In this document: piece by piece, positions 8,197-16,362 of the stretch | Layout of the letters: each line of letters starts with the position of its first letter | Numbering within the stretch: the stretch's first letter is position 1 | From: Alistipes finegoldii DSM 17242 | GTDB lineage: Bacteria > Bacteroidota > Bacteroidia > Bacteroidales > Rikenellaceae | Assembly: GCF_000265365.1 (NCBI RefSeq) | Contig: NC_018011.1 | Coordinates: 1,054,001-1,118,000 of the forward strand | Length of the DNA stretch: 64,000 nt | Direction: 5' to 3' | The notes under the pieces: model-generated | The model's input: the letters and a program-made list of their open reading frames with translations, nothing else | Database searches by the model: none | What the model was told of the DNA's origin: nothing | Program-made: the position numbers and the translations under genes

Positions 8197-9534
8197 TTAG
8201 CCCAGCGGCTCGTTCATATCCACTACCGTCCACGGTTCGATCGTGATGTCGGCCGAGATGTGGGTCTGGGTTTCCAGCGGAGTGGTCGGTTCGGTCGGAA
8301 TCGTACCAGCGGCAGTATTGAAGCCCAGGTTGCTGATCTCGGTAATATTGACCTTGTAGTAATGGTTGCGGTTCACAGCGTACTTCTTGGTCAGAGTGGT
8401 CTCGCGGATGTCGCGGATATTGAGGCGGTAGTAGCTTATACCATTGGTATATGTCAGCACCTCGTAATCAACCAGTTCGCCCTGCGTAGCCTTGTACGTA
8501 GTAGCATCGGCCTCTTGTTTGAAATAGAGGATCTGGTTGTCTTTGAGGGCGAAGGTGATCTTACCCGAAGCGAGTTCTTTCTTGGCCAGCACGTAGAATG
8601 TTGTGCCGGGCGTCAAGGCTGTTTGGGTTACATTACCGGTAGCGTCTGCTGTTGCCTGGGGAGTAACCTGCAGGCTGACCAGCACGTAAGAGGTATTACC
8701 GGTAGTCGGAGCCTCGTTGACGTTCTCGGCCAGGTACTGCGAATTAGCGAAGGTATTGTCATACGTCGTCAAACCGTTCGTCCACTTGATAGCGTCTGTC
8801 TGCAGTTTCGTCAGGTGGTCGTAAGTGCCGTCTCTGTCAGCATCGGTCTGCTCGGCGGTTTTACCCTTGGGCGAGAACTCTCCTGCAGTGAGTTTGGCGA
8901 GGTACGTCTGGGAATTCTGCTGTGCCAGCGTGAACTTGGCATCGGCGACGGTGGCATTAACGACCGGCTTCACGGGAACGTTAGTCACGAACTGCATCTG
9001 CACTTTGGCGGCGCCGCGAGCGACGGAGATCTTGATGAGATTGGCGTCTTGGGTAGCCTCATCCTCCGTCCGCTCGGTCAGGGTAGCTTCCGTCTTACCG
9101 GCCATGAAGAAGCCGTTCTCTTCGGCGATATCCGTAGCAGCGATCAACTGTTTCTCGAAATCGCTCTGCAGCGAGCCGATAGCTCCCTGAGCATTGTTGT
9201 AGTTGGCCACGGCGTAGATCGTCTTGGTGCCGGTAGTCGTAGCGAGGGCCGTAGTGCCTTTATTGTCTGTATTCAGAGTAATCCGGCCCTTAGTCTCCAA
9301 GACCCCGCCGTTGAAGATGTAGATGTTGAGGTCGCTGATTTTTGTCTCTGTTGCTACGGCGTTGGGATCGGTGGAAGCGGCGCGCGTACTCTGATTCAGA
9401 AGAGACACCGAGAACGAAGCGTACGTCTTGACTCCGGCTTCCGGGGTAACACGGTTGCCACCGTCTTCCTTGTTGCATCCTACAGCCAGCAGCATCGTCG
9501 AAAGCATGCCAGCGATAATCGATTTGGTTTTCAT
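8197..9534 (-). CDS. Major fimbrillin, FimA/Mfa1 family
   Basis: A 445-aa protein with a lipoprotein signal (MKTKSIIAGMLSTMLLAVGC) and the fimbrillin opening KISDLNIYIFNGG about 70 residues in. It ends in DITIEPWTVVDMNEPLG. Proteins of this family are exported as lipoproteins, processed by an Arg-type protease and polymerised into fimbriae by donor-strand exchange. The Thr/Ala-rich composition fits a major subunit. It is the first fimbrial subunit gene downstream of the DUF3575/OmpA-like gene (97-bp gap) and starts the subunit cluster feeding into the DGR target. The AT-rich gap upstream could hold its promoter, but no clear consensus is visible. Confidence 0.85.
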   Translation of the reverse strand: MKTKSIIAGMLSTMLLAVGCNKEDGGNRVTPEAGVKTYASFSVSLLNQSTRAASTDPNAVATETKISDLNIYIFNGGVLETKGRITLNTDNKGTTALATTTGTKTIYAVANYNNAQGAIGSLQSDFEKQLIAATDIAEENGFFMAGKTEATLTERTEDEATQDANLIKISVARGAAKVQMQFVTNVPVKPVVNATVADAKFTLAQQNSQTYLAKLTAGEFSPKGKTAEQTDADRDGTYDHLTKLQTDAIKWTNGLTTYDNTFANSQYLAENVNEAPTTGNTSYVLVSLQVTPQATADATGNVTQTALTPGTTFYVLAKKELASGKITFALKDNQILYFKQEADATTYKATQGELVDYEVLTYTNGISYYRLNIRDIRETTLTKKYAVNRNHYYKVNITEISNLGFNTAAGTIPTEPTTPLETQTHISADITIEPWTVVDMNEPLG

Positions 9535-9631
9535 AAAAATAAATTTAAAAAGTGATTAAAAAAAAGTGAAAAAATAGTTATTAATGTATCTTGTCGTCAG
9601 GATTGTTCGTCCGTCGCCCGCACGGGGTCCG

Positions 9632-10921
9632 TCACTCCGTCTTGACCTCGTATTCCACCTTGCACTCGATGCGCCGCAGTTCGGGGAAGAACTCCCGGAA
9701 CATCCACCGGTAAGGCTCTCCGCCATAGAGATCCATCAGTTTGCGTTCGCGGCCTTCGTAAACGCCCGTATTGAGGATGATGCGCTCGATAGCGTTCTTC
9801 CACGCCGTATTGTCGCTCTGTTCGACCAGACGCAGCAGACCGCTCCAATCCTCTCCGCGGCCGGCCGTGTGCATGATGTCCTTCATCCACGGATAGAAGT
9901 CCAGCAGGTATTCCTGAAGACTGTGTGCACGGGTGCTCGACAGCCGGTCGTTGTATTGGGCCGTACCTTCGATCGAACAGTAACCCGTCAAAGAAATACG
10001 CTGGATGACGACCGTCGAATCTCCCTGTATCCGGTCAATGAACTCTTTGAAAGCGGCCAGGCGCTCCCCATTGTCGGCCAGTGTACGCACGATTTTGGCG
10101 CTGCCAGCCTCGTACTGCAAATGCAGGACGTAAGTTTCGTTGCGGAACATTCGGGGTGGCTCAGAAGCATGGATAACGACGGTATCACGAATGATAACCG
10201 TGTCGCGCACGATGCGCTCCTCGATGATGGGCTTCGGAGCGTTGAGCGCAGCGAGGCGGGCGGCCTCGGCCATGCGTTTCTTCTTCCCGAAACGGTAAAT
10301 GAGATTCAGCGCCAACTTCGTGGGACCGACGTAATGCTTCGTACCGGAACCGATGCGCACCCCGCAGTTATTCGGGCAATACTCGTCATACTCGGTATAG
10401 ATATAACCCACGCCGATCTGGCCCTCCATACCCCACCGTTCGGAGAAGTTCCACCGGTAACCGTACGTAAGGCCGGCGCCGGCAGCCCACCCCTCATGAC
10501 GCTGTGCGCCGGTGGAGGGATAGAAGTTAAACGGAAGGTGCACCTTATTAAGGTTGTACTCCCCGCCCAGCAGGTGTATGCCCACAAAATGGCCCCGCTG
10601 CCGGGCCTTGGTCCAGAAGCGGAACTCCGGCTGCACCATCCAGTGTTTCCACTTGCGGTTATCGCTCAGCGTCCACCCGTTGTAGTTGCCGGACACGTCC
10701 ATCGACCACCTGCGGCCGAGCGGGAATTCCACGCCCAGATTGACCGTGGCCGCCGCGTCGTAAATCAGGTTCGTCTTCAAGCCGACCTCACGGCAGGTCC
10801 GCGAGCGCTCCAACGTATCGACGCCGGCACCCACCGGGTCTGCGGAGAGTAATTCCCCTCCGGAAACCCAAGAACCGCATGCGAGCAGCAACAATGATAA
10901 AATCAGTCTCTTTATTCTCAT
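9632..10921 (-). CDS. DUF3575/OmpA-like outer-membrane protein
   Basis: About 429 aa from ATG 10919-10921, chosen over an upstream in-frame start because a clean signal peptide (RLILSLLLLACGSWVSG) follows directly. Residues about 45-215 form a beta-barrel-like DUF3575 domain (VGLKTNLIYDAAATVNLGVEFPL, later YGYRWNFSERWGMEGQIGVGY). The C-terminal half includes ISLTGYCSIEGTAQYNDRLS, like an OmpA peptidoglycan-binding region. Such proteins commonly accompany fimbrial loci in Bacteroidales. It lies 20 bp downstream of the AraC-type regulator and upstream of the fimbrillin, so it is probably the first structural gene of the operon. Confidence 0.78.
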   Translation of the reverse strand: MRIKRLILSLLLLACGSWVSGGELLSADPVGAGVDTLERSRTCREVGLKTNLIYDAAATVNLGVEFPLGRRWSMDVSGNYNGWTLSDNRKWKHWMVQPEFRFWTKARQRGHFVGIHLLGGEYNLNKVHLPFNFYPSTGAQRHEGWAAGAGLTYGYRWNFSERWGMEGQIGVGYIYTEYDEYCPNNCGVRIGSGTKHYVGPTKLALNLIYRFGKKKRMAEAARLAALNAPKPIIEERIVRDTVIIRDTVVIHASEPPRMFRNETYVLHLQYEAGSAKIVRTLADNGERLAAFKEFIDRIQGDSTVVIQRISLTGYCSIEGTAQYNDRLSSTRAHSLQEYLLDFYPWMKDIMHTAGRGEDWSGLLRLVEQSDNTAWKNAIERIILNTGVYEGRERKLMDLYGGEPYRWMFREFFPELRRIECKVEYEVKTE

Positions 10922-10940
10922 AAGCAGCAAATATTGTTTT

Positions 10941-11929
10941 TCAATCATCCTTGGAGGTTCGATACGTGTCGGCCACCTCACGGGTCCGATCCATTACGGA
11001 CGGTCCGGCGACGGAGAGACGCCCGCCCCAAGAATCGGCATGCAAGAGCTCCGAACGGCGACGAAGCCGCGTAGGCGTCTGTCCGAAGTATTGTTTGCAG
11101 AAAGTGGTAAAGTAGGAAGGCGTAGCAAACCCGTAGTCCGCAGCGATCTCGGCGATGCACTTATCCGTATTGCGAATCTCGTGAAAGATATGCTCGGCAC
11201 GGCGCTCGTTGAGCCACTCGTGCACCGAGCGTTTGAATTCGGCCTTGAACTTGCGTTGGAAACTGCGCACGCTCATGTTCGCGAGGGCCGCAAAGCCCCT
11301 CACGTCGCAGACATCGCGGTAATGCTGGAAGATGAAATCCTTGAAGTTGTCGTTATAGCCCACGACATAATGCAACAGGGCGTACAACTCTTCCGGCGCG
11401 TGGTAGCCGCGAAGAAGAATACACAACTCCTCCTGTTTGACCTTATGGTAATGGATGCAGTTCAGGCCGTCGTCCAAAGCCCCGGACAACGACGAGAAAA
11501 ATGCCGCAACAGGCTCTTTAACTGTTAATTGCGGAACAGTTCGGAGGGGGGGGGATTTTTACAGACCTCGCGCGACAAATCCAAGAAAGAGTATTTGTTG
11601 CAAAGCGGCAGCTGCCCAGAAAAGAAGCAGGCCACTAAGCGGCTGCCGGATACGGACGCACCTGAGAAGCGAAGATTCTTGGGAACGAGAAGCAACGCAC
11701 CCACCCCGACACACTGAGGCGGGAAAAGCCCCCACTCCACGAGCAGGCGACCTTCGGCGATGTAGAGCAGCACGCTACGGTTCTCGTCCTGAAACGACAG
11801 CACCTCGCCCGCCGACAACCGGTACTGTCGGAAAAGAGAGGTCGAATCCGAAGCGTAATTCTCGCAGTCCAAGTGAGTTTCTATGTCGCAAAGGGGCATA
11901 AGGATCAAACTTCTGGTTTTTGATGGCAA
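10941..11929 (-). CDS. AraC-family regulator, out of frame at a poly-G/C tract (phase-variable OFF)
   Basis: Two adjacent frames encode one AraC-type protein of about 329 aa. The N-terminal frame (11525-11929) holds the cupin-like sensor domain with a conserved LLLVPK segment. The C-terminal frame is open from before the tract to 10941 and carries the double helix-turn-helix domain (FAALANMSVRSFQRKFKAEF and IAEIAADYGFATPSYFTTFCKQYFGQTP). The frames switch at nine C residues (minus strand) at 11546-11554. As written, translation ends shortly after the tract in SELFRN. One extra C, or two fewer, would restore a full-length protein. No stop codon separates the downstream frame from the tract. 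The gene lies directly upstream of the fimbrial/DGR operon, so the tract probably switches regulator synthesis ON and OFF. A sequencing error is the main alternative. Confidence 0.82.
11546..11554. repeat. G9 homopolymer (candidate phase-variation tract)
   Basis: Nine consecutive G on the plus strand, C on the coding strand, inside the AraC regulator gene between its sensor and DNA-binding domains. Homopolymeric G/C tracts of this length inside coding sequence are classic slipped-strand mispairing sites. The present length puts the two domains in different frames; 10 or 7 bases would join them. Confidence 0.8.
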
Positions 11930-12944
11930 AATTACAATATCTTACACCAATTATGTTTTCGAAAACGCGACAAAAAATTTCGTAAATCCGACAAAAGAGC
12001 CTGTTTATAAGGCACATGGGCCAAACAGGCTTGCCGAAAATTACACAAACACGACATTGTGCGGGAGAAAACAGGCGGCAATCAAAAGAAAAACCGATGC
12101 TGTCGAGCACCGGTTGGAACAACCCGGAAAAAGGGGATCATGCAGGATGCGAAACAACCCTTTCCGCATTTTCTTGGGAGGGGGGGGGCTAACGAAATAC
12201 GTCCGAGCGCAGGGAGGACGTCCCCGCAGGGAACGGGAGGAGATCGTCCGAGCTCCGCGAGGAAAGCTCCTCCCGGAAGCCGGAGATCGCCCTGCCCCGG
12301 CAGGGAAGCTCCGGCGCCCTAATATATCGTATTTTCCAAGCAGCTGTTTTCGAAAAATGCCGCATCCCACGGAAAGAGTCCGAAGCAAGGTCATTTCAAA
12401 GGCTTTTGCCGTCGCTGCCGTTCGGGGGCCTTTTTTCGATTTTTCCGGGAAGGGGGATTTTCCGTCGCAAAAGTCACGGCGGAGCGTAAATTATCGCTGT
12501 CAGGGTGTAAAAACGTTCGACAAATGTGTTTTTTTTTTGCACAAAAGATGTCGGTAAAATGTGACGCCCTCTTGGTGGCACCCTATTAAAACAGAGAAAC
12601 GACATGGAGATAAGAAGAGAGATGCGGGGAAGATACCGTTGAAAAAGAACTTTTGAGAATTTATCGGGTTTATGCCACATGGGGCGGCAGTTCCGTATTT
12701 TGGTCAAAATATAGTCCTCTCTTTTATTATCCTAATAATGCCGAAACAACAGACTGATTCCAAGTCTCGTGAAAAGACCGGCAAACGATGATTGTCGGTC
12801 TTTTCACGTTCGAACGCCGTCCTATTAAGCGGCAGCCTTTCACAGGCGACCGGGCATTATATTACTATCGGCGTCTCGAATAATCAACGGTCGATTCCAT
12901 CACACGATAGGATACCTTGCGTGTAATACCACTGCTTTCCACAG
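11930..12944. other. Long intergenic region with a second G9 tract and a 13-bp hairpin
   Basis: About 1 kb without a convincing gene; the open frames on both strands have no recognisable domain. It contains another G9 run at 12180-12188, and a perfect inverted repeat with 13-bp arms (12768-12780 and 12796-12808) that may end transcription of the gene at 12945-13310. A 15-bp sequence (12306-12320) recurs at 16186-16200 near the ICE left side. The regulator promoter should lie near 11,930-12,050, but I see no clear consensus. Confidence 0.5.
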
Positions 12945-13310
12945 CTAAAAATTGATACGGTTGCCTTCGGCGAAAAGCGAATCGAGAAGCCCACAGAGTT
13001 CCGACTCCAGCTCCTCTCCGTCGAGATCGCCGCATATGGTAAAGAATTTCCCCTGCGGGGTGCAATACTGCACCGTACTGACGACGGCACAGGATTCCGC
13101 ACCGCAGATAATGACCGCATCGACATCCTCTTCGTGGCGCAGCATGGCGTTGTAGAAAGCCAGAAGGTAGCGCGGAGCATCGATCGGCGGAACCAGCATC
13201 ATCGTGCCCGACACGTCGAACTTGTCGGGTGAATTCACCACTTTCAGGCCGTATCGTCCGGCGATTTCTTCGGCCGTCGCGGCCGGAACTCCATACAGTA
13301 AGATATTCAT
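12945..13310 (-). CDS. Hypothetical protein, 121 aa
   Basis: I do not recognise this small protein. It starts MNILLYGVPAATAEEIAGRYGLKVV and has hydrophobic stretches (MMLVPPIDAP, VDAVIICGAESCAVVSTVQYC) suggesting a compact alpha/beta fold with several Cys, and an acidic C-terminus. No signal peptide or membrane helix is clear. It lies downstream of the transporter gene on the same strand but beyond a hairpin terminator, so it is probably a separate transcript. A 13-bp stem hairpin follows its stop codon. Confidence 0.6.
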   Translation of the reverse strand: MNILLYGVPAATAEEIAGRYGLKVVNSPDKFDVSGTMMLVPPIDAPRYLLAFYNAMLRHEEDVDAVIICGAESCAVVSTVQYCTPQGKFFTICGDLDGEELESELCGLLDSLFAEGNRINF

Positions 13311-13324
13311 AACTGTTATTTTAG

Positions 13325-13403
13325 AAAAAGGCGCGGCCGACTACTAATCTCTATGCAATGACTTGTTATGGCAGTAACGGGTCTTTGTTCGCCGCGCCTT
13401 TTT
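13325..13403 (-). terminator. Inverted repeat with A/T ends downstream of the transporter gene
   Basis: A perfect 13-bp inverted repeat (13325-13337 and 13391-13403) with GC-rich cores and A5/T5 ends. On the minus strand it follows the transporter stop codon at once and ends in a T run. The 53-nt loop is long for an intrinsic terminator. Confidence 0.5.
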
Positions 13404-13407
13404 GGGG

Positions 13408-15090
13408 TTATCTGAAAATCAAAATTAAAAGCTGAGCCGCCAACACCCGCAGGAACATCGACAACGGGTAGACCGTGGCATATCCCACCGAAGGGGCGTC
13501 GGAGGTGGTCTGTTCGGTCGAATAGGCCAGCGCCGACGGATTGGTCGAGGCGCCCGAAAGCACGCCGATCAGCGTATAGTAGTTGAGTTTGTAGCGATAG
13601 CGTCCGAAAATGCCCGCCAGCAGCAGCGGCACGACCGTGATCACGGCGCCGTAGGCGATCCAGACATATCCGCCCGCGACGAGCGTCGGCACGAAATCCT
13701 CGCCCGCACCCAGCCCCACGCCCGCGAGGAAGAGCGAAATGCCCACTTCGCGCAGCATCAGATTGGCCGACATCGTCGTGTAGGTGATGAGCCGGTAATG
13801 CGGCCCGTAGCGGCCGATCAGGATGGCGACGATCAGCGGACCGCCGGCCAGCCCCAGTTTCACGGGCTGGGGCACCCCCGGAATCCAGAACGAAATGCTG
13901 CCCAGGACGACACCCAACGCAATGCCGATGAAAATGGGGATCAGATTGGGATGGTTGAGCCGTTTGAGCGAGTTGCCGAAAAGCCGTTCGGCATGGGCCA
14001 CCGACAGTTCGGAGCCCACGACCGTCACCCGGTCGCCCAGCTGCAACTGCAAGTTCCCCGCCGCCACCAGGTCGATGCCCGAACGGTTGATGCGCGTGAT
14101 GGTGACGCCGCTCGACGAGCGGACGCGCAGTTCGGCGAGCGTCTTGCCGTTCAGCTCGGGTTTGGTGATCAGGATGCGCCGCGAGATCATCTTCGGGTCC
14201 TGTATCATCTGCTCGGCGTCCACTTCGCGGCCGAGCAGAGCGACCAGCGCCTCGACATCCTTGGGCGCCGCCACGAGCAAAATCCGGTCGCCGCAGCGGA
14301 GCGTCGTCGCAGCGTCGGCCAGTTCGGGAGCTCCGCCCGGACGGCAGATGCGCGACACAACGAAGTCGCGCAGGGCCAGATGCCGTATTCCGGAGATGCT
14401 TTTGCCCTCGATGGCCGGATTGCAGACTTCGACGGAGATCCGCCGGGTCGTCAGGTCTTTCAGAACGTCCGTGCCCAGCCCGGCCGCCTCTTCCTCCTGC
14501 CGCACGTCGATGCGCAGCAGGCAGCGCAGTGCCAGCAGGGTCAGGATGGCTCCGACGACACCGAGCGGATAAGCCAGCGCATAACCCATTGCGATATCAG
14601 GCGCATCGGCCCCGGCATGCATGTCGCTGAAAGCCTGCTGCGCGGCGCCCAGACCGGGCGTATTCGTAACGGCGCCCGACATCACGCCGACCATCGTCGT
14701 CATGGGAAGTCCGGTGACATAATAGAGGGCAACCGTCGTAACGATGCCGAGTGCCACAACCAGCACAGCCAGTTTGTTGAGCGTGATGCCGCCCTTGCGG
14801 AAGGAGGAGAAAAATCCCGGTCCGACCTGCAAACCGATAGAATAGACGAAGAGAATCAGGCCGAACTCTTTGAGGAAGTGCATCAGATGTTGGTCGATGT
14901 TCATGCCGAAATAACTGAAGGCAATGCCGACGAACAGAATGCCCGTTACGCCCAGCGACACTCCGGCAACCTTCACCTTGCCCAGAACAATGCCGAAGGC
15001 GACGACCAACGCCAGCACCAGCACCGAATGAGCCACACCGCCTCCCCAAAGCGACTCGGAACCAAACAACAACCTTTCGAGCAATTCCAT
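13408..15090 (-). CDS. AspT/YidE-family membrane transporter with TrkA-C domains
   Basis: About 560 aa, starting at ATG 15088-15090 (MELLERLLFG); an in-frame ATG 35 codons upstream gives a poorly hydrophobic extension. Five to six membrane segments (for example VLVLALVVAFGIVLG) are followed by a cytoplasmic region with two TrkA-C-like domains (residues about 200-370), then a second set of membrane segments from about 385. This duplicated layout is that of the aspartate-alanine exchanger/YidE-YbjL family, inner-membrane antiporters of mostly unknown substrate. A cobalamin riboswitch lies upstream on the same strand, which suggests B12-dependent repression and a link to cobalt, cobalamin or a B12-related metabolite. 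The substrate cannot be told from sequence. Confidence 0.85.
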   Translation of the reverse strand: MELLERLLFGSESLWGGGVAHSVLVLALVVAFGIVLGKVKVAGVSLGVTGILFVGIAFSYFGMNIDQHLMHFLKEFGLILFVYSIGLQVGPGFFSSFRKGGITLNKLAVLVVALGIVTTVALYYVTGLPMTTMVGVMSGAVTNTPGLGAAQQAFSDMHAGADAPDIAMGYALAYPLGVVGAILTLLALRCLLRIDVRQEEEAAGLGTDVLKDLTTRRISVEVCNPAIEGKSISGIRHLALRDFVVSRICRPGGAPELADAATTLRCGDRILLVAAPKDVEALVALLGREVDAEQMIQDPKMISRRILITKPELNGKTLAELRVRSSSGVTITRINRSGIDLVAAGNLQLQLGDRVTVVGSELSVAHAERLFGNSLKRLNHPNLIPIFIGIALGVVLGSISFWIPGVPQPVKLGLAGGPLIVAILIGRYGPHYRLITYTTMSANLMLREVGISLFLAGVGLGAGEDFVPTLVAGGYVWIAYGAVITVVPLLLAGIFGRYRYKLNYYTLIGVLSGASTNPSALAYSTEQTTSDAPSVGYATVYPLSMFLRVLAAQLLILIFR

Positions 15091-15246
15091 ACCGAATCCC
15101 GTTTTAGGCCGAGCTGTCCCCGCAAAGCGAAACCCGTGTGCCGAAAACGGCACAGCAGCCCCAAGAACAACCTCGGAATTAAAATTATCATGCAATACAC
15201 AACCGATATCGAATGCCCATTCCTCGGGGTCCTCCGACGTCGAATC

Positions 15247-15420
15247 GATCTGGCAGGTCTTCTGACTGACTCCTGTTCCGAAGCCTTCCCGGTCGTAAGA
15301 CCAGTGGCTAAGATGTTCGGAACTTTCTGCGGAGCTTCACAGCAGCGGGACTGTCCGGGATTTACACCCGATTCCCTTTTCATTCCCTCCCCTGTACGGG
15401 GAACAGGAAACCAAATCTGA
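15247..15420 (-). promoter_or_regulatory. Cobalamin (AdoCbl) riboswitch
   Basis: On the minus strand this leader has the B12-box pattern: GGTGTAAATCC followed by ACAGTCCCGC and CTGTGA, then GCCACTG, a GGGAAGGC element, and the closing AGTCAGAAGACCTGCC. These are in the correct order and spacing for a class I cobalamin riboswitch. It lies about 155 bp upstream of the transporter start (15090), leaving room for an expression platform. It is expected to turn the gene off when cobalamin is bound. Confidence 0.93.
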
Positions 15421-15517
15421 GGGCAAAGATAACGGTTTATTTTGAAATGCCATTTCGAACTCCGATTTTTTCACTGCAAAACCGATGAAGTCGGAAGAAA
15501 CGTTTATTTTTTATCTT

Positions 15518-16091
15518 ATGGAATTCCATCCCTGCTACACGGCCGAAGATTTTACTGCATCGCTGTCCGTTTCCGACTACATTGCGCGCTTCCGCGATGT
15601 CGAACGTATCGGGAATTATTGTATCGCCTGCCCCCAACTACGGCCGCAGTTGGGGGTGTCCGCCATTCCGATTCGATGTCGGGGAATACTTTGCGGAATA
15701 TACTTCCGCATTGCTCGTCGCCACAAAAATCACCCCGCTCGTTCCCAATCTTCCGATCTCGGATTCAATGACGTTGATCCGCGCCGAACGTATCCGGCTC
15801 GAACAGCGGCTACTCGAAATGGAACACCAATACGACGGACGAGCGTTTACCTATGTCGGAAGCTGTCTTTACTGCCCGAAGGGAACCTGCACGCGCACTG
15901 ATGGAAAGCCCTGCCGTCATCCCAACTTGGTGAGGCCGTCGCTCGAAGCGTGTGGATTCGACATCGTACGCACAACCTCCGAACTGTTCGGCATCGAACT
16001 AAAATGGGGCGAGGAGGGACGGCTGCCTGAGTATCTGACTCTTGTTTGCGGATTCTTCCACAATGCGGATAATGTAATATGGAACGGATAA
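15518..16091 (+). pseudogene. DUF2284 metal-binding protein, frameshifted
   Basis: The first 39 codons (MEFHPCYTAEDF to CIACP) read in one frame; the rest (NYGRSWGCPPF, later CLYCPKGTCTR, to 16091) reads in another. Joined, they give the DUF2284 signature C-x-x-C-P-N-Y-G-x-S-W-x-C-P-P-F with further Cys clusters, a family predicted to bind metal and often found near B12-regulated genes. The break is one extra C in the C5 run at 15631-15635. That run is also one arm of a perfect 9-bp inverted repeat (15631-15639 with 15648-15656). The gene may be inactivated, or the extra C may be an error. It is divergent from the B12 riboswitch. Confidence 0.72.
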
Positions 16092-16362
16092 AGGCCGTTT
16101 CAGTCAAGGTCAGTCAAGGAATGTCCGGGTCTTGTGTGAAAAGCATCTTACCCGGAAGCTGGTGAACGCTTTGTACTCGGCAGATAAGCTCCGGCGCCCT
16201 ACCCTCTTATCGAAGGCATCAGGCGGGACGGTATATGATGCGGTGTATGTGTTGACAGTGGTTTACGGGGCAGTTTGCAGGAGCGGGCGGTATTCCGGAT
16301 GGAAAGCGGCACGGGCTACGCAAAAGGCAATCGGATGTAGCGAGCATCCATGGAAGAATAGG
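16092..16362. other. Intergenic junction between chromosome and ICE
   Basis: No gene is recognised in these 271 bp. This is the left boundary zone of the mobile element, between the DUF2284 gene and the relaxase stop codon. In CTnDOT-like elements a coupling-protein gene (mobC) normally follows mobB here, and it is absent. I see no copy of the tRNA 3' fragment found at the right end, so the true left end may be deleted or outside this stretch. Confidence 0.45.

Noticed and set aside
4570..9555. Long plus-strand frames over the fimbrial genes
   Set aside because: They are shadows of the lipoprotein genes, which show signal peptides and family motifs.
11883..12557. Plus-strand 224-codon frame in the long intergenic region
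   Set aside because: Low-complexity, Arg-rich translation without domain or start support; it overlaps the start of the AraC gene.
13798..15420. 540-codon plus-strand frame over the transporter and riboswitch
   Set aside because: Antisense to a clear membrane transporter and a riboswitch; His/Gln/Arg-rich translation typical of a shadow.
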